Source: a virus
Direction: 5' to 3' (one strand)
IMG/VR virus record: IMGVR_UViG_3300020183_000286
Coordinates: 1-32,462 of that record
DNA: 32,462 bases
Shown piece by piece: positions 8,742-18,154 of the stretch. Every line of letters begins with the position of its first letter. The stretch's first letter is position 1. The notes under the pieces were generated by a model. That model searched no databases. It saw nothing but the letters and a program-made list of their open reading frames with translations, and was not told where the DNA came from. A program made the position numbers and the translations under genes.

Positions 8742-11700
8742 TCAGTTCCTTTGCTGCGTTCCTGGCTTATACAGCCCGCGCTTGCCGCTCAATTCTACCG
8801 CGAAACCGGCGCATTCGTAACCAGGACCGTTAATGACTGGAGGATTTGTTGGATCGTATAGGTCGCGCACCTGGACTTGGAATGCCGTGCATTTTTGCCG
8901 GTTAATGTGCATCTCGACCAGCTCATTGAGCCGCATGTTTTGTATGCTCTGCCAGCTCCAGGTGAACGTTTGCGACGAGGCTGCCTCGAAGTCCTGCCAC
9001 ACCTGCACCTCGAGCTCGTGAGCATCAATCGCTTCGCACATGGCTGCAACTTTGCGGATGCGCTGCCAGCCGCTCTGCTGCGTAATTTGAAGCCACCCCG
9101 TGCGGATCGTCATCTGCGTGTACAGCGTCGAATCGTCAAACCAGGTCGACTGATCCTCAAAGAAAACGGCGCCAGACTTATCGACCACATGGTAGACGCC
9201 GCGGTGCAAGCACGCTCCGACGATGTTCAGCAGCTGCCCAAGCAACCCAGCTCGAGGTTGCCATTCTATCCATGCGGTTTGATCAAAATCGTAGACCAAA
9301 ATCACCGAGACAAGGCCATCAAGGCGACAGGTAAACCGAACGTGATTGTCTGACGGCACAAGCACGGCGCTTGTGATTTCTGTGTAAACATCAGTGATGT
9401 CTCGTACGGCTGCTCCGATGAACGTCAGCTGTAGATCGCGACCGAGGACAAAGATGCCGCTTGAGCCGCGAAAGAACGTGCCGACAGGGCTGGCGACAAT
9501 TGAACGAGGCTCGATGCACCCAGTGTCGCTGGCAATAAGCTGCAAGCCACTGTAGTCGTTGCCGCGGCCACCGTCATCCGGCCCGTTGCCAGCGATTGCG
9601 TAGATGTTGGATGACGTGAAAACGATGGTTTTGTCGTCCATCTCGACAATGCCTGTAACGTTTTCGCCGCCCGGCAAAAGGAATGAAAATGCGTCGTTGA
9701 ACTCAGGAGCCAACGCAAACTCGTTAGCCGTCGCAGGCGTGTACGACTTGCTGTATTGCACTCGATCACGACGAAAAAACCCAGCCAACCACACGCGCTT
9801 TGAAGTCACGGCAACGAATGCCGCACCGTCTGGTCCGGTAGCCTCAAGCTCGGCTCCGCTTTGCGTATAGAGCACATCGTAGGCTTCGCCGTTGTCTCTA
9901 ATCGTGAGGAAGTAGTTGCTGCTGCGGATGCCGAACGCCTCTTTCAATGGCTGAATGCAGCGCCGATACACGCCATCGGAGCCAGCTCGGAAAAGGCTGA
10001 CACTGTACCAGTTCTCGGCGTCCCATCGTTGAGTAGCGCCCAAAATAAACCACTGCGTCTCAATGTAGTGATTCGCCCCGCCGCCGCCGCCGCTAATAGT
10101 CACACTAACTGGCGCGCTCGGCATGGAGCGAATAAGGTTTCCTTTTTCGTCATATGCCGTGAAAATGGCAATGTAACTGTAGGTGCCGTGATCAAGCGTT
10201 GACGTGCCGGGGTTTGCTCCGATTGCCACGGTAGCGGAAAAAACTGGCGCGCTTGCGTAGCCCAGCTCCTCGACACGACCGCCGGAATACGAGCACACGT
10301 TAGCGCCGCCGAGCGCGACGGTGCCTCTTGTTGTTGCGGCGTTTGTCGTGATTCCAGCAAAGTCTAGCATCAGCTCGTCGGCTGCTTGAATGTACTCTCG
10401 GAACGGAATAGCCCCGATGACACGACGCGTGGACATGCGCCACTTGCTCGTGACCGTACCGTGCTGTTGCACCTCACCGAATGAACCAAGGCCCAAATCG
10501 CGCTCGTCGTATGGTGGCGACAGGTTGGATTTTGTTGGAGCCACGCCGTGATTGTAGCGAGCTACAATGCTCGGATAATAGGGCGCAGTTGTGCCGCCGC
10601 CGAGCAAATCAAACACAACCTCCGACGAATACGGCACGTCAAAGTTAGACCCAAGCTGTGGCGCAGGAGACTGCCCGTAGCGAGCTCGAGCTGTAAAGTA
10701 GCACCGCAAGTTGACAAACCATGGCTTGCTGACAGCGACGGCATTGTATGTCTGCTGCACGCTGCTGAGCGTGACGCCGTTTGTATCCGTGTAGCTTGCT
10801 GTGATGTTGTAGTTGCCGGCGCTTGTCGCGGCTGCCATCGAGGCACTGTTAGCGACGACCACGTTGTTTGTGCTGCCGGCGATTGCGCCCTGCGCTACCG
10901 CGATGCCGGTGCACGGCTGCCCCGTTGTGTGCATGAGCCGCGTCCAGAACGTGGCGCCAGTTGTCCTGTTTTGGCTGTACAATCTAATCTGTTGCGCGTC
11001 GTCAATTGCGCAAACAAGAATGCGAGAGTTGGCCACGTCATCAGCAATGGCCACCCAGTTCCAATGCCTTCCGGCTGGTGGCGCAATGGTCCATGAACCA
11101 AGAAACGCAGCGCCGTTGTAAGTTGCGACGAAAATGTCGCCTGGCCCGCCCGCCGGAGAGGTCTTGACGTAGGCATAAGACCACGTCGCGGTTCCTGGCG
11201 CCGCGAGTGCCGTCATGTCGTAGCGGCGGAAATTCGTGTCGCTGGAAGCAACATATAGGTCGTTGTGCGTAATGAGCACAGCTGGCAAAGAAGTCGGCGT
11301 CGGAACGATTAGCTGGCGAATCTCAAGCCTGCTAAGCGACGGCTCGGTATGCGCAAAGCTGATGCGTGCGCCAGCTCCAGTGCCAGCAGCAACGGCTTTA
11401 ACGCCTCCGATCCCGCCGGTCGCGACAGCCGACGTTAAAAGCGTTGTTGTGCTGACGATTTCCGCTTGCGTGTTCTCGTTCTCGATGCGGTAACGCAGAT
11501 CGGTAGTGTAGCCAGGGACAACTGTTGCTGGGTCGGTGTATCGGACGCTGGCTCCAACATGCAGCACAATGCCATCAGCCGCCGCAGAGTCGTGACTGAT
11601 ACACGATGTGTTGTCCGAGAAAATGGGCCGCTCGGCGCCAGTAAACGGAGCCACCTCACCTTTCGCCAACCAGTTGTGCGCCGGGACAGCTGTCGTCGGT

Positions 11701-11948
11701 TCGACCAACGAATACAGCTGGTTTTCGGTTCGCAGCAAAAGATCATCGCCACTTGAGATAAGCGCGCGAGCATCAGACGTCGGCGATGATGCCGCAATGC
11801 GCGTGAAGCCATTGCGCTTCACTAGTGCATTGCCTCGCTTGTATTTGCCGTTGATCACGACCTGTAGCGAGTCCGCGTCTCTCAGTCGCTCGTCAAGCTT
11901 TTGGTCAATGCCGCGTCCGACTGGGACAAATGCGTTGGCTCTCGGCAT
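8742..11948 (-). CDS. Large tail hub / nozzle-like protein, 1068 aa
   Basis: I chose the ATG at 11948 (MPRANAFVPVGRG), one base after the upstream TGA. The open frame extends to 12206, but that part is Arg/Ser-rich and overlaps another gene. The N-terminus has the pattern seen in podovirus tail nozzle proteins: a segment ending KYKRGNALVKRNGFTRIA, where each virion gene product begins by listing parameters and a KRxG turn. The rest is beta-rich with repeated blades, matching the size and order of T7 gp12-like or beta-propeller tail proteins. It follows the tail-adaptor gene as in other podoviruses. Family membership is inferred from order, length and N-terminal pattern. Confidence 0.7.
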   Translation of the reverse strand: MPRANAFVPVGRGIDQKLDERLRDADSLQVVINGKYKRGNALVKRNGFTRIAASSPTSDARALISSGDDLLLRTENQLYSLVEPTTAVPAHNWLAKGEVAPFTGAERPIFSDNTSCISHDSAAADGIVLHVGASVRYTDPATVVPGYTTDLRYRIENENTQAEIVSTTTLLTSAVATGGIGGVKAVAAGTGAGARISFAHTEPSLSRLEIRQLIVPTPTSLPAVLITHNDLYVASSDTNFRRYDMTALAAPGTATWSYAYVKTSPAGGPGDIFVATYNGAAFLGSWTIAPPAGRHWNWVAIADDVANSRILVCAIDDAQQIRLYSQNRTTGATFWTRLMHTTGQPCTGIAVAQGAIAGSTNNVVVANSASMAAATSAGNYNITASYTDTNGVTLSSVQQTYNAVAVSKPWFVNLRCYFTARARYGQSPAPQLGSNFDVPYSSEVVFDLLGGGTTAPYYPSIVARYNHGVAPTKSNLSPPYDERDLGLGSFGEVQQHGTVTSKWRMSTRRVIGAIPFREYIQAADELMLDFAGITTNAATTRGTVALGGANVCSYSGGRVEELGYASAPVFSATVAIGANPGTSTLDHGTYSYIAIFTAYDEKGNLIRSMPSAPVSVTISGGGGGANHYIETQWFILGATQRWDAENWYSVSLFRAGSDGVYRRCIQPLKEAFGIRSSNYFLTIRDNGEAYDVLYTQSGAELEATGPDGAAFVAVTSKRVWLAGFFRRDRVQYSKSYTPATANEFALAPEFNDAFSFLLPGGENVTGIVEMDDKTIVFTSSNIYAIAGNGPDDGGRGNDYSGLQLIASDTGCIEPRSIVASPVGTFFRGSSGIFVLGRDLQLTFIGAAVRDITDVYTEITSAVLVPSDNHVRFTCRLDGLVSVILVYDFDQTAWIEWQPRAGLLGQLLNIVGACLHRGVYHVVDKSGAVFFEDQSTWFDDSTLYTQMTIRTGWLQITQQSGWQRIRKVAAMCEAIDAHELEVQVWQDFEAASSQTFTWSWQSIQNMRLNELVEMHINRQKCTAFQVQVRDLYDPTNPPVINGPGYECAGFAVELSGKRGLYKPGTQQRN

Positions 11949-11949
11949 G

Positions 11950-12276
11950 TCAAAACACCCAAACATCAATGGTAGCTGTGCCAGCCGCCGGGTTCCCAAA
12001 CGTGATTGACGTCGTCGTTGACGACGACTGAAACACACCGCCGGCCCCCAGCGACTGCGTGATGATGTATCCGCTAGGCATGCGCCCAAGGTTGTGCTGC
12101 ACGGTCGTCGTGCTCGCCCCGGCAATCGTGGTGCCGCGAATCCATAGGCCGCTCGAGAATGGCTGCGTATTGACCTCGCGGCGCACCTGGTCGAGCGCGT
12201 TGGCAAGCTGCTGTTTCGCGAACGCGTCGCTTGTCGGAGAAAACCCCTGCTTTGGAATGACGCGTGCTCGAGGCAT
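11950..12276 (-). CDS. Small tail protein with HNLGRxPxGYIIT motif, 108 aa
   Basis: The protein has a short basic N-terminus and a helix (AFAKQQLANALDQVRREVN). A beta-rich half follows, containing TTVQHNLGRMPSGYIITQS, a motif I recognise from small conserved phage tail proteins of unknown biochemical role. It lies between the tail-adaptor and tail-hub genes, with gaps of three bases and one base, so it is likely a small part of the tail. The DNA coding for SSSTTT forms a GTCGTCGT/ACGACGAC palindrome (12011-12028), which I attribute to the codons. Confidence 0.65.
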   Translation of the reverse strand: MPRARVIPKQGFSPTSDAFAKQQLANALDQVRREVNTQPFSSGLWIRGTTIAGASTTTVQHNLGRMPSGYIITQSLGAGGVFQSSSTTTSITFGNPAAGTATIDVWVF

Positions 12277-12279
12277 GCG

Positions 12280-13002
12280 TCACCAATTCCAGCTGTTTCT
12301 GCGGTTATAGGCGCCCATGTCTGCCCAATCCTTCATCGTGTCGCCAACCGACTCTGGCCTGCCAGCATCGCGGTTGCCTGCGAGCTGGTCAATCTGCTGG
12401 TCGAGCGTCTGACGCTGCGCCTGGAGCGCCGCGGCCTGCTCCATCGATTCTTCTTTGATGAGCATGTCGATGGCGGCACCGTAGCAGGCCCAATCCTCCC
12501 AGCCATTCACGCCATCAAACGTATCTCCGGCGCTCACGAGCTGGACGAAGGCCGGAAGGTAGAATAGCGTGAACGTGTAGCCTGCCGTTTTTGGCGCTGG
12601 CCTTACCTCGACGTTTGCCCCGGTGAGCCTATACCGCAAAAGCGCGAGGTCGCCGCTTGAGACGTTTTGCAGGTATCGCAGGTCAGCCCACTCTTCAAGG
12701 TTGTATCGCGGCACGGTCCAGTAGCGCGTGCCGTCGCTCACGATGAGTTTGAGCAACTGAAAGAAGTTGGCCGGGACAGCGTACGTCGCCTGGTTTGCGA
12801 CGCTAGAAAACGTCGTCTGCGTCGCGTAGTAGTCGTCGCCTCGAAGCGTAATGAGCTTTTGGTAGAGCGACTTGAGGTGCCGATTCAATGTGCGGTCAAG
12901 CTCGGCGTCATTAACGAACGCCTGTGCCTGGTTGCTTGTCTGCATGTCGGCCATGTCACGAGCTCGCTCGCGCATTTGGCTAAGTGTCACGTTAGCTGGC
13001 AT
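12280..13002 (-). CDS. Tail adaptor / head-tail connector protein, 240 aa
   Basis: Helical N-terminus (MPANVTLSQMRERARDMADM, then AELDRTLNRHLKSLYQKLI), a central beta segment, and near residue 165 the pattern NGWEDWACYGAAIDMLIKEES followed by a long helix with QRQTLDQQIDQ. These are features of podovirus tail-adaptor proteins (gp11/gp4-type connectors) that bind the portal and start the tail. The order capsid, small head genes, adaptor, tail hub supports this. It is separated from the head genes by a perfect 13-bp inverted repeat, so its expression may be set separately. Confidence 0.75.
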   Translation of the reverse strand: MPANVTLSQMRERARDMADMQTSNQAQAFVNDAELDRTLNRHLKSLYQKLITLRGDDYYATQTTFSSVANQATYAVPANFFQLLKLIVSDGTRYWTVPRYNLEEWADLRYLQNVSSGDLALLRYRLTGANVEVRPAPKTAGYTFTLFYLPAFVQLVSAGDTFDGVNGWEDWACYGAAIDMLIKEESMEQAAALQAQRQTLDQQIDQLAGNRDAGRPESVGDTMKDWADMGAYNRRNSWNW

Positions 13003-13023
13003 GGCTTGACCTCACAAATAGCA

Positions 13024-13065
13024 CAACGGGTCAGGGCGCGTGTGGAATGGCACCCTGACCCGTTG
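13024..13065 (-). terminator. 13-bp perfect inverted repeat between head and tail genes, terminator-like
   Basis: CAACGGGTCAGGG (13024-13036) and its exact complement CCCTGACCCGTTG (13053-13065) flank a 16-base loop, 16 bases below the stop of the 13082-13447 gene. The stem is strong. The leftward transcript continues with TGCTATTTG rather than a run of T, so this is either a weak or attenuating terminator or an RNA processing or stability hairpin. It would reduce tail-gene transcription relative to capsid genes. Confidence 0.55.
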
Positions 13066-13081
13066 CATACATCACGTCACG

Positions 13082-13447
13082 TCACGAATCGTAGCCGTAG
13101 AAGGCGAGAGTAGCGACGGCACCAGCGGCATCGTCGGCAACACCAGCTTTGTCCGTAAACGTCACGGTGATCGTGTTGTTCGCCGTTCCGCCGGCAACGA
13201 CATTTGTGACCTTGGCATCGCGCAGCAGCGCGTCCGTAGTGACTACGGCCTGAACGCGGCTATATCGACGCTTCAGCGTGATCACATAGACGCCCGTCGT
13301 CATCGCAGGCTTTGCAATGCTTGCGACGATGCCGCCGGGGTCATTGCTCACAAACGGGACGGCGTTGGCCACCACTTGGAAGGACCCAACCGTAGCGCCA
13401 CGATGGTGCGCATACGGATGGTACATGCCCTTTTGCGTTGTAGCCAT
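13082..13447 (-). CDS. Putative head-associated small protein, 121 aa
   Basis: The ATG at 13447 lies in GTGATG, overlapping the TGA of the upstream gene; a GTG one codon earlier is an alternative. AAGGTG precedes it. The sequence starts MATTQKGMYHPYAHHRGA and becomes beta-rich with a Gly/Thr/Val C-terminus (VVAGGTANNTITVTFTDKAG). No family is firmly recognised. Two small beta-rich genes directly after the major capsid often encode capsid decoration or stabilising proteins. The inverted repeat just downstream ends this block. Confidence 0.6.
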   Translation of the reverse strand: MATTQKGMYHPYAHHRGATVGSFQVVANAVPFVSNDPGGIVASIAKPAMTTGVYVITLKRRYSRVQAVVTTDALLRDAKVTNVVAGGTANNTITVTFTDKAGVADDAAGAVATLAFYGYDS

Positions 13448-13917
13448 CACTGCACCTTAAAGGTGACGGCAATGGTGCAGGCTCCGACAATCTTGCCTGC
13501 CCCTGCCTTAGTCACGTTAAGGCAAAGTCTCTGGTTTGCGGAAATCTGCGACGAGCCGCTGTAAAGCGTCTTGGCCACGTTGCTGGCGAGGCCATTGAGC
13601 GACGCCGCTCGGGTGTCAGGCGACGCAACGGGGGTCCCCAGGGCGCCTCCAGCCACATCGCCGACAGCAATGTTCAGCACGGCATAGTCGGTGTTATCCG
13701 CCGCCGTCGCGGCTTCGGAAAGAATCTTTACCGAGAGCAGCGTCGTGGCCACATCGAAGAAGCCGAGGCGGTGCTCGGTGGCGGTGTTAGGCGCCATGTC
13801 CGCTGGCAGGCGTACGAAAAACGTGTGCGAGCGCAGCGCGTAGTCGAGGTCGTCTTCGCCGGTAGTCAGAGTGTGAGCAAACGGCGTGACCAGGTCAGTT
13901 GCGGGCTTGATAGGCAT
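13447..13917 (-). CDS. Putative head decoration/stabilising protein, 156 aa
   Basis: It starts MPIKPATDLVTPFAHTL 26 bases after the capsid stop. It is beta-rich, with LRSHTFFVRLPADMAPNTATE and a C-terminal strand pattern LCLNVTKAGAGKIVGACTIAV. There is no membrane segment or signal. Its position right after the major capsid gene, and its translational overlap with the next small gene, suggest a capsid accessory protein. The function is inferred from context. Confidence 0.55.
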   Translation of the reverse strand: MPIKPATDLVTPFAHTLTTGEDDLDYALRSHTFFVRLPADMAPNTATEHRLGFFDVATTLLSVKILSEAATAADNTDYAVLNIAVGDVAGGALGTPVASPDTRAASLNGLASNVAKTLYSGSSQISANQRLCLNVTKAGAGKIVGACTIAVTFKVQ

Positions 13918-13943
13918 TGCATGTCTCCTAGTTGAGCCCGTTA

Positions 13944-15170
13944 TCAGGGCGCGTCAAAGCTGATGACGATGTTGTCAATGGGACGATGACAGATAAGGTT
14001 TGCGTACGCCTTGAGGCGGAACTCGATACCATCCGACGTCGACTCACGAAGGAAGCGGCGCCCGTCCTCTTCGGAAAAGTGCGGAGCATCGCCAAGCGAA
14101 GCAAATTCCCACGCATCGCGACGGGTGAGAAGGCCGGTGGCGTACGGACAGTTCGGATCGTCCATAACCATAAGCGGACCCTGCGGCGTCACAATCTGGA
14201 AGCCGTTGAAGCCGACCTTGGCTTTGCCGGCAGACTGCACCTCAACAAAAGCCTTTGCCTGCATCGACTTTTGGAGCTCTGCGGCGCGCTCGGAGTTCAT
14301 CCACAAACAGTCGAACCTTCCGCCGTTAGTGCGACCGCGACCGAGGCTGTCAAAGATGACCTCCTCGATCGTCTTGGCGCCACCATTGACTCGACCACCG
14401 GCAAGGCGAACCGGGTTAACGGAACGGTCGACGCCAAAGAACGGCGAGGATGACGGCGAGGCCGTTGGAATCCACGCAAACACGCCGCTGATGCAGTTTG
14501 AGTTGCCAACACCAGCGACAAAGTCGCCGTTGCGCCCGAGCTGGGTTTCGTTGCCGATGACCGGAGCAACGGCGCCGCCCGACAGCGAAAACGTCACAGT
14601 TCCAGCGTCGAGGTCGACCGCCGTTACGGTGTAGAGGCCAGGGAGAATGGCGCCGGAGGCGGCGTTTTTCACCTGGCACTCCATGCCGATTTCAAAATAC
14701 ACAGCGGCGCGACGGTCGCTGAGGGTCGCGACGTTGGTGCCGGCGTTGTACGCGGTCATCGTGGCGCGAACGCCAGAGCCGTCGCCCCACGCCTGAAACG
14801 CAGCCGAGCGACCGTACTCATACGCTGCGGCGTCCACCTGAGTCTTGATCGCCTTCGCGATTGCGCCCTTGTTCGAGGCGCTCGCCATCATCGTTTCGTT
14901 GTCGATAGAGCCGATGACGTAATCCTTCTTTCGGGTGACGTTAAACTTCACCATCGCGGGCGCCGACTTGGTATTCAGCGCGGTTCCGAAATCGGTTGAC
15001 CCACGAATACCGCTGATGATCGCGTTGGTCTGCTTGGTCACACCCTCGAAGTCGTAAGACTTCGGGACCCAGGCCAAGAAAGGCGCTTCGGGGTACCAGA
15101 CCTCCTCGAGCGAATCGGGATAGATAATTTTCAGCGCCGAGCTGAAGGACGTCATGTTCATAGATGCCAT
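13944..15170 (-). CDS. Major capsid protein, 408 aa
   Basis: The protein starts MASMNMTSFSSALKIIYP and contains the N-terminal pattern VWYPEAPFLAWVPK with a following FEG, typical of HK97-fold coat proteins. Further on are GSTDFGTALNT, RKKDYVIGSIDNE and the C-terminal P-loop/A-domain-like segment with RLKAYANLICHRP. The length is usual for the family. It is placed after portal and scaffold, the universal head order, and is preceded by GGAGA. A separate scaffold gene precedes it, so no N-terminal delta domain is expected. No cleavage protease is recognised in the window. Confidence 0.85.
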   Translation of the reverse strand: MASMNMTSFSSALKIIYPDSLEEVWYPEAPFLAWVPKSYDFEGVTKQTNAIISGIRGSTDFGTALNTKSAPAMVKFNVTRKKDYVIGSIDNETMMASASNKGAIAKAIKTQVDAAAYEYGRSAAFQAWGDGSGVRATMTAYNAGTNVATLSDRRAAVYFEIGMECQVKNAASGAILPGLYTVTAVDLDAGTVTFSLSGGAVAPVIGNETQLGRNGDFVAGVGNSNCISGVFAWIPTASPSSSPFFGVDRSVNPVRLAGGRVNGGAKTIEEVIFDSLGRGRTNGGRFDCLWMNSERAAELQKSMQAKAFVEVQSAGKAKVGFNGFQIVTPQGPLMVMDDPNCPYATGLLTRRDAWEFASLGDAPHFSEEDGRRFLRESTSDGIEFRLKAYANLICHRPIDNIVISFDAP

Positions 15171-15208
15171 AATGTGTCTCCAGAAAAAAATGATTTGTTA
15201 GCCGCCGA

Positions 15209-16276
15209 TTACTCGGACGCCCAAAGCAGCTTTTCGGCTTCGCGCAATCGCTCGTCGACGGTCATTCGACGCGGCGCGCTGGATTCAGCGGCAGCCGCAG
15301 CAGTCGGGATGTACCGGCCATTGGAGCCGTTGCGCGGCTGTGGCGCCGCTCGCCTCGACTTTTCTACCGTAGTAGCAGGCGCGGAGGCAGCCCGTGATGT
15401 CAGCCTACCAGCTACACCCATCTCGTCAAGCGTCTTGCGGACCACATTGTTGGCCGCTTGCAAAACCTCAAAGCGCCCTACCTGATAACCGTTAGACAAA
15501 AACCAATTAACGGCATCGCTAACCTGACGCTGCATAGCTTCGGGCGACAGTGCCGCGAGGTCAGGGAATTCCTCGGCGTAACCGCTCGCCAGCTCTGAAC
15601 ACAGCTGCGTTTCGTGCTGCGCAACCTGCGCAAGCTGTTGCTGGTACGCAGCCTGTTGCGCCTCGGCCTCGGCCTGTTGGCGCTCGGCACGCATGCGCTC
15701 AAGCTCCTGGCGCACCTCGGCCAGCTCACGCGCCACCGGGTCGTCGGCGCGCCGCTGCGGCTCGTCGCCGTGAATATACGCGTGCTGTAGGCGCTCAAGA
15801 TACTGCGATGGCGTCATGTTTGCGATTTTGGCCAGGCGCTCGACTGCCTGGATTGGATCGCGTCCCATGAGTTGCGCCACCTCGCGAGCAGTCGCTTGCT
15901 CGGCCTCGACCTGTCGCGCACGCTCCTCCAACTCCTGCGCTCGCTTCACGTTCGCCTGCTGCGCACGCCTCGCGGTTGCCCACTCTGCGGCAAGGTCGCG
16001 AATCTGGTTTCGCGTCTTTGGCTTTTCGCTGTCCTTGCCCTTTGGTTTGGCGTTTAGCTCATTTTTGCCGTCTGCCTTAGCCTCGGCGTCGTCGGTCGCC
16101 TCCTCAGCGTCCTGCGGCGCTTCATCGGCCTTTGGCGCGACCTTAAGCGCAGGCGGCAGCGCCTCGTCGTCATCGATGCTGATAGCCTCGGCTGCGGCTG
16201 CAAGCCGCTCGTCAAGGGAAGGCGAGCCGGTATGCGTCACCGGCGCTGGCGTGGTCTCAATTGCTTGTTCGCTCAT
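15209..16276 (-). CDS. Capsid scaffold protein, 355 aa
   Basis: Acidic, low-complexity N-terminus (DDDEALPP, EEATDDAEAKADG), a long Glu/Gln/Arg/Ala coiled coil (residues about 90-230: LEERARQVEAEQATAREV, ELERMRAERQQAEAEAQQ), and a basic C-terminus. This matches scaffolding proteins, which shape the procapsid and leave before DNA packaging. It lies between portal and major capsid. A basic C-terminal region is commonly the capsid-binding part. No protease active-site motif is seen. Confidence 0.8.
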   Translation of the reverse strand: MSEQAIETTPAPVTHTGSPSLDERLAAAAEAISIDDDEALPPALKVAPKADEAPQDAEEATDDAEAKADGKNELNAKPKGKDSEKPKTRNQIRDLAAEWATARRAQQANVKRAQELEERARQVEAEQATAREVAQLMGRDPIQAVERLAKIANMTPSQYLERLQHAYIHGDEPQRRADDPVARELAEVRQELERMRAERQQAEAEAQQAAYQQQLAQVAQHETQLCSELASGYAEEFPDLAALSPEAMQRQVSDAVNWFLSNGYQVGRFEVLQAANNVVRKTLDEMGVAGRLTSRAASAPATTVEKSRRAAPQPRNGSNGRYIPTAAAAAESSAPRRMTVDERLREAEKLLWASE

Positions 16277-16289
16277 CTCTCGTCATCTC

Positions 16290-18125
16290 CTAACTGGGAA
16301 GCGGCATCGCTCCCATCATCTCGGGCGGCATCGAAGGCATGGCCTCGGGTCCAGGCATCGGCGGCATGCCGGCCATGTCGGGTGGCATCGGCGACATCGC
16401 AGCAGGCGGCGCAGCGGCAGCGGCCTGTAGCATCTGCACATGCGTCAAGAATTGTCGAAGCAGGTCGACGCGCTCTTCAGGGATGTCGTCGATTTCGGCG
16501 CGCTGAATGGAGAGCGTCGTTTCGCGCAACGCAAGCGCCAGGTCCATCGTTGGCTCCGGCGGCATGTACACGTTGTCGTAAAGCATCTTGGCCAGCCGTT
16601 TGTGGATTAGCTCAATTGGCGCGACCACACGGTTGCGCACGCTCTCAAGGTCGGGCACGTCTAGCGCCAGCTCGTAGAAGCTTTGCTGGTCGATTACGCC
16701 ACCCGCCAGCATCTCTTGTAGCATCTGAATTTTGGCAGCTGGCGACGTGGGGAACGCAGACGCTGGGAATACGCGAGCGCGAAAACGCCCTTCCTCCAGG
16801 TCGATGTCTTGCCACTTGATGCGCGTCGTGCGTGACGGGCCATCGCTGCACACAATCTCGTGGCTCGGGTCTTCGTCGCTGATTTCCTTGTGCAGCGCGA
16901 CGACCAGCTTTGCTAGGTCGACGTACAGCTGCTCATACTGCCGCTCAAGGCCGATAAAGCGTCGCGACTGGACGTCGTTGTAAGCCTGAAGCGCGCGCCC
17001 ACTGTTTAGGCCAGCGGGCTTCAACGACGTTGCCGCAAGCTCGCTAGCGCCCATGAGCCTAAACACGCGCTGCTCGCACTGCTCAATGTACGCCGACACC
17101 TGTGGGTGCATGATGGCCGGCGTCATCTGCTGCGGAGGAGGGCCGTCGTGCTCCACGATCGAGCCGATGCCGTTGACCATGTGAGCCTTCACAACGCGTG
17201 ACTGACGGTTTAGAAACCACAACGCGGTCGCGTTAAGCCGGAGGCTTTCATTCCATCGACGCAGCACGCGATTGAGCTCGGTTTGCGTTGGCGCAGCGCG
17301 CTGCACAAGCGATAGGCCCCAGAAGCGACGCAGCGGCTTTACAGCGCGGATGAAGCAAAACGGCGGCTCGTCATAGGTGTACTCACCATCGGCAAGCACT
17401 GCGGTCTCGATGACCAGCACATGCCTTCCGTCGCCAGCGTCCTTGCCGCTGGGAAGGTGGATGGCTTCGATCACCTCAATGATGTCGCTCGAGCGCGGCC
17501 CGTCGACATACCAGGCGCGAGCGTCGACAGTCGGAGCCATCTCGATTTCGGATGCCTTCGACGGATACAGATTTGCCAGCTGCCAACGGTCAATGAGGTG
17601 TCTGACAAAGAACGACCGAGGCATGACGTCGACAGCGCCACGATCGTCCACCAGGAAGTTTGGCGGGAAGATGCGCTCGACAATGACTTGACTCGGGTTT
17701 GTTGGGTCGATACGAGGCCGCAAAATTCCGAGCCCGGCAATCACAGCATCGCGCGCTGCTTGCTCTGCCAAGGAATGCACGCCGCTCGCGTCAAACTCCG
17801 CATCGCAAAAGTAGGTGAGCTTGCGGGCGCGCTCTTGCTCGAGCCAATCGCCGCCGATTGTCACAAACATCGGTCTAGGTCTAGTCTGCGTGATTTCGCT
17901 GATGACAGTATCGACGGCGAGCGCCAGCACGTTGCGCGTCACGCTCGGATGCGCTCGCAGCTCAATGACGTTTTCGGGTAGCGCCGTTTCGTCACCGTAC
18001 AGGCAGTAGGCTTCGAGAATCTGCGCGCGCCTGGCGCTGGTGGCCGTATCGACAGCTCGAGCAGCCCCAATTGTGTCGGCTGCCAACGTGTTTTCTTCTG
18101 CGGTCCACCAACGATTAGGCTTCAT
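16290..18125 (-). CDS. Portal protein, 611 aa
   Basis: I prefer the ATG at 18125 (MKPNRWW) because GAGGAATTGAGC precedes it; an upstream ATG at 18149 lacks a good site. Portal features: early helical region with RNVLALAVDTVISEITQTRPRP, a mid segment CFIRAVKPLRRFWGLSLVQRAAPTQTELNR typical of the stem/crown core, and SGRALQAYNDVQSRRFIGLERQYEQL in the C-terminal half. It ends in an odd Met/Pro-rich tail (about 35 residues). The portal is the dodecameric ring through which DNA enters and leaves. It follows the terminase block. Confidence 0.85.
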   Translation of the reverse strand: MKPNRWWTAEENTLAADTIGAARAVDTATSARRAQILEAYCLYGDETALPENVIELRAHPSVTRNVLALAVDTVISEITQTRPRPMFVTIGGDWLEQERARKLTYFCDAEFDASGVHSLAEQAARDAVIAGLGILRPRIDPTNPSQVIVERIFPPNFLVDDRGAVDVMPRSFFVRHLIDRWQLANLYPSKASEIEMAPTVDARAWYVDGPRSSDIIEVIEAIHLPSGKDAGDGRHVLVIETAVLADGEYTYDEPPFCFIRAVKPLRRFWGLSLVQRAAPTQTELNRVLRRWNESLRLNATALWFLNRQSRVVKAHMVNGIGSIVEHDGPPPQQMTPAIMHPQVSAYIEQCEQRVFRLMGASELAATSLKPAGLNSGRALQAYNDVQSRRFIGLERQYEQLYVDLAKLVVALHKEISDEDPSHEIVCSDGPSRTTRIKWQDIDLEEGRFRARVFPASAFPTSPAAKIQMLQEMLAGGVIDQQSFYELALDVPDLESVRNRVVAPIELIHKRLAKMLYDNVYMPPEPTMDLALALRETTLSIQRAEIDDIPEERVDLLRQFLTHVQMLQAAAAAPPAAMSPMPPDMAGMPPMPGPEAMPSMPPEMMGAMPLPS

Positions 18126-18154
18126 GCTCAATTCCTCGCGCGTATACATATCAC

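Noticed and set aside
12011-12028. GTCGTCGT-TG-ACGACGAC palindrome as an operator
   Set aside because: It lies inside a gene and is explained by Ser-Ser-Ser-Thr-Thr-Thr codons; there is no promoter nearby.
8742-12206. Longer N-terminus of the tail-hub gene from 12206
   Set aside because: The extra 86 residues are Arg/Ser/Cys-rich, overlap the 108-aa gene and lack a ribosome-binding site; ATG 11948 follows the upstream stop directly.
15816-16430. 204-aa plus-strand open frame
   Set aside because: Antisense to scaffold and portal; Ser/Ala/Arg-rich composition of a shadow frame.
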